Shown one piece after another: positions 56,146 to 64,000 of a stretch of 64,000 nt of DNA. A program made the translations under genes and the position numbers. The notes under the pieces are model-generated. The model was not told the DNA's origin. It saw only the letters and a list, made by a program, of their open reading frames with translations, and searched no databases. This DNA is from Schistocerca nitens (taxonomy: Eukaryota; Arthropoda; Insecta; Orthoptera; Acrididae), in contig NC_064618.1 in assembly GCF_023898315.1 (NCBI RefSeq), positions 248,991,076 to 249,055,075 on the forward strand. The letters are read 5' to 3'. The number at the start of each line of letters is the position of its first letter. The first letter of the stretch is position 1.

Positions 56146-57833
56146 ACAAGGGTTGAAGCTTGCTTGCTTTGTTTGGAAAATGGTAATAGAAAATTATAAT
56201 GTGTTTCTTTATAATGGTTCCTCTGGAATTACTACATGCCATGTCTGGATGGTCGCATACCTTACAAATGGAAGACTTACCCGTTCTTAGCGTTAGTTTG
56301 CAGGATGTTAATATCTGTAGTTCATTTGATCCCTTTTCCACTTTCCAGACAGAAGTAAAGGACCTCATTGATACTCTACCTCACTGACCTCTTGAAGCAA
56401 CATTACCTGTAGAGCAATTTTTTGATGAGAAAATATGTCAGGGTGAGCTGTGTCAAGTGCTCAAAAAATCTAGCCAGTTTCATTAATTTACTATTTTAGA
56501 ATAATAAAAGCTTTCTGACATGCATGAACTGTACTTTACATGACTCACTAAGTGCGTATACTATAACTGATCTAGCACTTAACGTAGAAAATATAAAATT
56601 CCTACAAATGTTGTGTATTTTCCATAACAAACGTATATTAGCCCTCCCATTTCATGAAATCCAACTGAATAACTTTTCGTAACGGTTAGTTGTTGAAAAA
56701 ACAAACGCTTACTCGCATGTCACTCAAGTTATCTATTTACCGGCTATCTACTAGACGGATTTATAATTTGAAATAACTAAGAATTTAAAGAAGTGTATCT
56801 CTTTGACCTTACAACTGTTCCTGCAAAAGAGGAGTCTTTATTTATTTCTTTATCTTTTAAATATCAGAGTTAAAGATCACATAAAAACTCTGGAAATAAG
56901 TTTTACCAATATGTTGCTTTCCAAAATAGCACATAGTATATTCTACCTACATTCTATTCTTACCAAACTCTAAACGTCGGAGGCCGCCATACTTCAGTAA
57001 ACTATATCAGTTGACAGCATTCGTTCGTAGCGATTCATGGAAAAGGTAGTCTCTTACAATTAATCAACTGTTCTTTGTATTTCATTATTACATTAATCAT
57101 GGCTCATATGTTACAATAACTTAAGACTGAGAAACAATAACAACAGAAATAATAAAAACAGTAAAAGATATAGCAAAAAATTATCTTGATTAGTGAAGAG
57201 TAGAATATCAGAGATAATATACAAATATACTTCACAGACTTCCAGCTGTCCTGCGACGGGCGCGACAGGCTCCAGAAAAGTGGTTCCATGAGGGCAACAG
57301 AAGTTTAAGAGGTCAAATGAGCAGAGTAAGTTGGGTGTGGCACTACCTGGAACCCTTTTCCAGCGATGGTAGCCGTGGGTGACCAACTCTTATCCTTTAT
57401 AGTGATTACCCTGCCACCTACGTTTAGAGCAAAGTACTACATACTTCCAACTGTCATGGTGGGTCAAATGAATGATGGGAAAAAATAAAGTGTAAATCAA
57501 TATGGAATGCCCCTCGTATATACCTTGTGTTACACACATACCCCAATCTACAGGCAGATTTACGTTGTGGATCTTGGCAGCCACAGAAGTCATAATTTGT
57601 ACTATAAGTGTAGAGTGTTCACTACTTTTCGATACTGTAGACTGAAATGTGTGTGTAACATTACATTACATTGAAAAATATATCGTGCCATACTGCCCCA
57701 AGTGCAAAACCGCACTTGGATAGTTATGTATCTGCTTTAGTGTGAAACTTGAATGATTCAAGAGCAAAATATTACAATGATTGTAACTTATAATTTGGAA
57801 TTCGTGTAACCTGTTATATTAAAGTCAAAATAG
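56146..57833. other. no gene recognised
   Basis: AT-rich sequence; small frames (56144-56387, 57104-57593) without domains. Confidence 0.5.
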
Positions 57834-58290
57834 GTGCAAAAGAAGAGGACAGATATCTTCATGCCTCAGGCATGGACGGACATAGTGCGTGGTTGTCGAA
57901 AACGTAAACCTTTCATAGTTAGAGACATGCCTGACAAGTTCCTGGATTTTGAAAGCCTATCAGATCACTACAAAGACTACCAAAGTGTTTTCGGAGATGG
58001 TGCAAAGATATCACAAATGCGAGACTAAAATTCTTCATCGGTTCAATCCTTACCCATTATAATCATGACTATTCAGAAAATTATAAAGCGATTGCCCTCA
58101 ACCTCAATGAAACAGATTTGTAAGAATTTCTGCTAAGCTTCCGGAATTATATACCTGCAAAGGCTAGAATAGCAAAGCCAATACCATACAAGAAGATGCA
58201 AGACAAAGGAAATATATAAAATTTGTTCCACCAGTTGATCATTCGTCCCTTCTATCAATTCCGCATGCAGCCAGAAGAGGAATGAAGGGA
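57834..58290 (+). pseudogene. unrecognised decayed protein-coding relic
   Basis: The frame starts MQKKRTDIFMPQAWTDIVRG and continues FLDFESLSDHYKDYQSVFGD to a stop at 58026. After it, protein-like sequence continues: KFFIGSILTHYNHDYSENYK (58029-58090), then in a shifted frame YIKFVPPVDHSSLLSIPHAA (58213-58272). The order and composition look like one former protein of at least 150 residues, broken by about three lesions. It recalls unnamed repeat-encoded proteins of insects, but I cannot assign a family. It has no LTR, inverted repeat or A tail nearby, so a processed pseudogene is also possible. Confidence 0.5.
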
Positions 58291-59570
58291 TAATGATGCC
58301 CAGGACGACAAAAACGTTCTAGCCTCCGTATTTGGAGATGATTAAGTTTATTTACCTCCTTACATCTTCAGTGTTTTGATGTAATGCAACTGTAATACTT
58401 CATTATCTGGATCCAAGTAATTTGTTTAATGCAGAAACCAACTTTTATATCTTCCCAAAAAGATTTCAATAAACCATTTTCTAAATTTATTCTAACACAT
58501 TAGTCGACCTTACATGAAAGATTAAACCATAAAAATTGACCCGTTTTCTTAAAACAAATACAAACGAGTTTCCCTAGATTTCTCGAAATGATGGGAATGC
58601 CACTTGCATCAGTATGGTAGTACTGCCGCCACATAAGTCACACTATTCCATCTACACGTAGTTTTAGGCGTTAAGTGACAGCCTAGGACGTCAATATCGT
58701 CGAATAGACGATGTTAATATCAGAAGAAGACTGATAAGAGTATTGTACATATTGTCTATTTAAAGAGATGTATCGGTAATCCTAGTTAAATATGGGCTAC
58801 AAAAAAAGCCGCTCGTTATTCAGGTTAATAAAGATGAGCAATAAATTGAGGAAACCGGTAGATCACTAGCAAAATTTTCTGTCAACTGCAGCTGAAGAAA
58901 AATACATTAACTGTTGGCATGTAAATCTCCCAAGGAAACTCTCTTTATTAGCGTCTTTGTCTTCTATGATTCCCAACCTATGCAAGAGGGCGGTTGAGAG
59001 GACGTGTTAACAGAAGGAAAATGTAATCGGACCAGTCGATTGGAGCAGCGGTTATCCACGTGATTGTCACTGAAGTTTACTAGCATTTAAATCCCCACAA
59101 CCAGTGGTAGACGCAAGCGACCGGCGCCTGGCGACTTAGTCTATTTTAGGCTCCATCACGCGATGCATTCCAAAAATAGGGCCTCTGATCCATATGGAGT
59201 TCCGGAGTGAATTCCGTGCCACAATCAGTCGCTTCGTTCCTATGTCTTGTAAGAGGTTTCTAATCTTATATTTTGTACACAGGTATGATTTCCCATATTC
59301 TCTTCTTCAGTTACAGAAATGAAATTACTGCATACATTCTTTCACAAACAAACAGCCACAGTTTACGTGTAGCCAAGGAATGTTACAGTGGGTGATACGA
59401 CTTTGTGGTAAATATTGTCGTATATTAGAATTCCATACACTACATAAAATGTCACAAGAGAACTTTTATCTTTAAGTAAATTTATAGCCGATGGTGAATA
59501 CTTTCTTACACAAAATGTATTCATCACGCAGTGTTGCTTAGTAATAATAGATCATAGAATTGTTATCTAC
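58291..59570. other. no gene recognised
   Basis: AT-rich sequence; nothing identified. Confidence 0.5.
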
Positions 59571-60200
59571 ATCTACAACTACATGGAAACTCTGCGAACC
59601 ACATGTAAGTGTCTGGCAGGGGTTCATCGAACCACCTTCACAATTCTCTATTATTTCAGTCTCGTATAGCGCGCGGAAAGAATGAACACGTGTATGTTTC
59701 CGTACGAGCTCTGATTTCCCTTATTTTATCGTGGTGATCGTTCCTCGCTATGTAGGTCGGCGTCAACAAAATATTTTCGCATTCGGAGGAGAAAGTTGGT
59801 GATTGGAATTTCGTCAGAAGATTCCGTCGCAACGAAAAACACCTTCCTTTTAATGATGTCCAGCCCAAATCCTGTATCATTTCTGTGACACTCTCTCTCA
59901 TATTTCGCGATAATACAAAACGTGCTGCCTTTCTTTGAACTTTTTCGATGTACTCCGTCAGCCCTATCTGGTAAGGACCCTACACCGCACAGCAGTATTC
60001 TAAAAGAAGACGGACAAGCGTAGTGCAGGCAGTCTCCTTAGTAGATCTGTTACATTTTCTAAGCGTTCTGTCAATAAAACGCAGTCTTTGGTTAGCCTTC
60101 CCAACATTTTCTATGTGTTCCTTCCAATTTAAGTTGTTCGTAATTGTAATACCTAGGTATTTAGTTGAATTTACGGCTTTTTGAAGTCTTGTAGTGAATC
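59571..60200 (-). mobile_element. LINE with (GTAGAT)n tail, copy 4 (3' fragment)
   Basis: The tail complement 'ctacatctacaactacatgg' starts near 59573. Frames 59656-59901 and 59980-60207 encode the C-terminal tail (REIRARTETYTCSFFPRAIR) and thumb region (STKYLGITITNNLNWKEHIE). It is close to copy 1 and better preserved than copy 3. 5'-truncated. Confidence 0.88.
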
Positions 60201-61189
60201 TTCTCAAGAAGGCATGTGTAATCTTGGAACTAAAAAGCTAAAACACTGCGTCTTTATAGTCGTACGTAGTGTACACGACTATAAAGAGGTTGACAAAGTC
60301 ACCCATTGATGGGTAAATATATGGTCAACTGTCGGTTCTGGGGAGCGGATATCAAATTCACATGGATGTGAAAATCTTAGAGTTAGAAATAAGCTCTGAA
60401 AATAGGAATTTATAAGGTATACTGCCACAGAGGATTACTTTCGTTTAAAAAAAGATATTTAGGTATTAAGGGTGGGCGTCAGGAGAAACTGCCGCAGCTG
60501 ACAATGCAGAGAGGTAGTTGAGACGATGGAGCGTGTGGCGAGTTCAGAAGAGGGGAAATGTTCCAGAAGCTAACCATCAGTAGTCCATGACAACCACGCA
60601 AAAGTGATAGGTCACCTAAGGAAAGTGAGTCTGAGTAATGAGCAATTCAGAACAGTCCTTGGTCTTTAAGTTGAAATTTCTTAAATTCGATCTGTAAAAA
60701 CTAGTTACTTCACCTCTTCTATTAGAATTATAGGCGTCTCCAACAGACAACCCGATGTAATATTTCAAACATATCAATTTTAGAAGCGAGGTTAATGCTA
60801 AACATCAGTTATATTTCGTTTCAGGTAAAATAGTCGTTCAGTCACTGACATGGCGCATCTCCAATGATTGAAATATTTTGACACTTAGCGTTTAGTAATC
60901 CGTAGGAATGTTCTCGCATACCGTGCAACTATTTTCTTTGTTATCTGTGATGTATCCGTCCCTCTCGTTTCCACTTATGTAGCTGTTCCTGCTTCTCTAA
61001 GTTGCATATCACGTTCGTTCTTTCTACCAACTTTGTCACTAACTTCAGTTACTTAGCTGTTAGAATTGCTGCATCCTGCATTTTTTGCATTATCAAAATA
61101 ATCTGCCTTCCGCTTCTGCTGTCTGATCTGCGCACACAAGGCACTCATCCTCCTGAGGCGTCATAAAACCGTTATCGTTTCCTGACGCA
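60201..61189. other. no gene; small perfect hairpin
   Basis: A perfect 13-bp hairpin, 'tctttatagtcgt' / 'acgactataaaga' (60251-60263 and 60275-60287, 11-base loop), lies next to the LINE. Otherwise nothing recognised. Confidence 0.55.
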
Positions 61190-63915
61190 AGCTGATCCAC
61201 GATGTTGAAGCTCGTCCTTGATATCCTGAATAGTGCCACTGAGACGTTGTTTGACGTCCGAGCTGGTCCCAGACATGTTCTATCAGGGACAGATTTGGGA
61301 TCTTGTTGGCCTCAGGACTATCTCAGCATGACACAGACAGTTCATAGAGACGCATGCCATTTGTAATCGAACATATTCCTAGTGAAAATGACATCGTGAT
61401 AATGTCACTTGAGAGGTAACACATGAGGTCTATGACTTATGACTGTGACATCAACTCCTTCAGTCACTACCAGCCGTAACTTGAAGTCATAACGGATGGC
61501 TCACCACACAATGACGCTAAGAGTAACATTGTGAGCGTGTGGGTGCTACTCTGTCATTCTGCGCAACGGATTAATCTGAGATGTACCCTTTACCCTGCGG
61601 CTCCTGCAAGATGCAATTTCCACCCCGACACTACTACAGAAGTCAGACAGACGCTCCTAACGTTCTAAAGAGAAATGCCTCAAAAACTTTCAGCAATAAA
61701 TATCTTCTGGAGTCGTCCGCTGTAAGGAAATGACACAAAAATTCACAAAATTTCTTATGTAACTAGTGGGATACTTGGGTACCGGAGTAGTCTAGTTAGT
61801 GTAAGAAAAACATGAAACTAACGAAAATTATTATTTATTTTGCAAAAATTCTGAGAAATCACAATGACATCTTTAGTTATGAACTGAAGTTATTTCCGGG
61901 TTCTTTTCGGAATGTGAAGTTACCTCTCAAGGATAGGATTCGCTAATGAAATTTCTATACAAAGTTTAAGATTGTTATTGACTTTGCAGAATGGCAGAGA
62001 GCTGCGCCTACTCAACTTCAATAATTACCCGTTAGAATGTTGATAGGTATGGTCAAGGCTGTCACGTGTAGCGCACAATACCATAAGTTGCGATGACTGC
62101 TGTCTGCGTCGCTCGCTGCTGACAAATAAGATAACTCTTGTTCTATCTGGATTGACCTTCGCCAATCAAACTCAACCTACACCTTGATGAAGTCAAGGAC
62201 TCCTATTCGCCGCTAGTCTAACTATTGGCGTGGTACACCGGTCAGATAACCAGTTCACCGCGATGCCACTCAAAAATTCACTCACAGGCGTTTAACTATA
62301 ACTCTGTCCGTTCACAACGTACAATAAGTGTGGCGGCCAACTCAGTGAACAACCCTTAATTGCACTCCGATTCACTCTCGACAGAGGTGCTCTCCCAGTG
62401 AAGTACTGAGGAGAGGCTTGTTCCTCACTCATTGAGTACACGTACGAACGCACACGCTCTCATTACGTGTTCTCGCTCCAAGAGCGACAACGGAACGGCC
62501 TCTCTCCACGCCAGACGTGAAGGGGTATATCTTTCGGTCTCTTCCATTACTCCTTCAGTTCAAGGCGTCAGGAATATCGTCTGCCAATCAGCACTGCTCT
62601 TCTAAAATGGGAGACTGACGTTTCGTTTAAGGCGACCAATCCGGAAATCTGTAGCATCGGCGTTTGGCGTTTGCTGTCTCCCTGTGAAAACCTCTGAAAC
62701 TGCATGCTACGTTTGTAAAGAATGTGTAGGCTGAACGCTCCCACACAATGTAGCGGAATTTGCTTTTAAGCCGAATGCGGGGTCGTTCTGCCTTTCACTC
62801 GGGCAAGCTCTGTCTGCTCTATGGGCGATCACTGGCCGACGTAGATGGGTTGTCTTGTCCTCAGAAGGGACCGGCCTCCTGGCATGCGGTTGCCCCTCCC
62901 GAACTAAAAGCTCCTGTGATCGTCATGTCTGGAATGTGTGTGTGTACGCCAACCTCGTGTACTTAATCTTGGTGCGCATTTGCAACTTACTAGTTATTTG
63001 CATATCGTTTACATGAATTCATACAACATCGACTTTATCTTATCGAGTTTGGGTTCGAATGAAGCGTCTTGATGTGCGGAATATGATTGTGAGGGCGGAA
63101 TATGGAAGCAATGAAGGTCAGGAGACCATGACGTCTTACAACATCACTGTCTTTCTCTAAAACACTGGAAGAATGGGGGTCTCTCCTCTGATAGAACATC
63201 GACGACGGTCATTTGAGTACTTACAGAACTGAGATTCGTTAGCAGTCGTTGCTTCACAGTCACGCCAACACTCCAAACACAGGCATTTGTGTTGTGGTGG
63301 GAACGGCAGTCTGTGGATGAGACGGTAATTCCCTAGTGCGGCTGCTGCTAGTCTCCGACAAACGGTTCAGGATCACACAGAATGTTACTTGTTCTCGGAT
63401 GTCAGATCCAGATGTGAAGAGGTTACTATGTGCTTGGTGCAAAATATGGCGATGCTTATACAGGTTAGCCATTGTCCAACGGAACCTTGCCGACGAGTAT
63501 GCCTGCCGTCACCTTCCCACGCAGTGCAACATGGGGTCACTGTCACAACCATAGCCCTACAAATCTTCATATTGCACGATAGATCAGCCGATCAAATGGA
63601 GACTCACAATAAGGGCCCCTTTCAATTTCTGTCAGGTGCTGATAATGCTGTCTCAGACGAGTACACTATATCTCAGTGTCCTTCACAGTGGTCATTAATA
63701 TATGCCGCATTTCAAGCCACTTATATGCCCTACCAGGACCGGAAGCAGCAATAAACACGGACAATACTGATGCACTCTGGTAGCTATCCTCCCTGCCACG
63801 GAGAATTGGAACACTAATAATTTACATACCCGCTGATACTATGTACGTATACGAAGTTACTTTGACATCCGACCGTGTCTTCTGGTTGCTTCACTTTTCT
63901 TACCAGGCAGTGTTT
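61190..63915 (-). mobile_element. Tc1-like transposon, decayed, split by an insert
   Basis: Two blocks (about 61190-61540 and 63140-63915) read on the minus strand as one Tc1 element. In the right block the transposase N-terminus is recognisable: VTVTPCCTAWEGDGRHTRRQ (63385-63570 frame), the second helix-turn-helix region. The left block covers the C-terminal catalytic coding DNA in broken frames. An unrelated 1.6-kb segment separates them. The right end is near 63915; the left end was not defined. Confidence 0.7.
61541..63139. mobile_element. unclassified insert (about 1.6 kb) in Tc1
   Basis: The Tc1 sequence breaks near 61515-61540 and resumes near 63126-63145; 'atgacg' occurs at both junctions (61511-61516 and 63128-63133) and may be a short target duplication. 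No RT, transposase or inverted ends recognised. Composition is more GC-rich than the surroundings at 62240-62970. Confidence 0.45.
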
Positions 63916-64000
63916 ATGAATCTCAGATCGATACTTTTGACGGTCCGTGTTCCATGAATCATTTCTACAGTAACTACGAACAACAGGACGGCGATATCAA
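63916..64000. other. window end, nothing recognised
   Basis: Short flank after the Tc1-like element. Confidence 0.5.

Noticed and set aside
1..64000. CRISPR array, operons, Shine-Dalgarno sites or bacterial attachment sites
   Set aside because: No regularly spaced repeats or prokaryotic gene layout; the TE content is insect-type.

Overview
This looks like nuclear DNA of an orthopteran insect, most likely a grasshopper or locust close to Schistocerca. That assignment is my recognition of repeat families (tRNA-headed SINEs, an RTE family ending near 'gaccagtnngaagactgat', and a LINE family with a (GTAGAT)n tail), not a database match. There are no operons, bacterial-type genes or CRISPR arrays. 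I could confirm no complete host gene. Nearly every assignable base belongs to a transposable element (TE), and many are inserted into one another.

Layout. 1-7.6 kb: a broken Ty3/gypsy retrotransposon (minus strand), hit by an RTE fragment and a SINE, flanked on both sides by Jockey-type LINE copies; the right-hand copy keeps a 511-codon reverse transcriptase frame. 9.1-13.5 kb: a dead Tc1 element, a possible host exon (10272-10422, minus), a 440-bp fold-back repeat, a LINE relic and two fused SINEs. 14.3-15.4 kb: a Penelope-like element. 15.56-15.77 kb: the best host-gene candidate, with a DRE-type motif, an E-box, an initiator and a short lysine-rich first exon ending at a strong splice donor. 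17-20 kb: LINE and Tc1 remnants. 20.1-23.4 kb: a fold-back element with tRNA-like segments, split by an L1/Tx1-type LINE. 25-27 kb: another fold-back repeat and a Jockey-like 3' end. 29.05-30.37 kb: an apparently intact mariner with identical 38-bp ends. 31-36 kb: SINEs, a small perfect hairpin and a dead Tc1. 37-39.2 kb: an RTE with nested SINEs. 40.5-43.4 kb: LINE, Tc1 and fold-back remnants. 43.8-49 kb: a second Tx1-type LINE, split in its endonuclease by an intact Tc1 (44.5-45.9 kb). 49.2-53.7 kb: a nearly full-length but dead RTE carrying a SINE and an unclassified 1.1-kb insert. 55.1-56.15 kb: a G-rich fold-back element. 57.8-58.3 kb: an unrecognised decayed protein-coding relic. 59.6-64 kb: LINE and Tc1 relics, the latter split by an unclassified insert of about 1.6 kb.

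How the parts relate. The elements form a readable relative chronology. Gypsy, Penelope, RTE and the older Tc1 copies are decayed. The mariner (29 kb) and Tc1 (44.5 kb) keep open frames, catalytic triads and matching ends, so they are the youngest and possibly active. Two themes deserve follow-up: fold-back repeats whose arms carry hammerhead-ribozyme-like cores of the Penelope type, and two Tx1-type LINE copies whose 3' tails both run into tRNA-like sequence.
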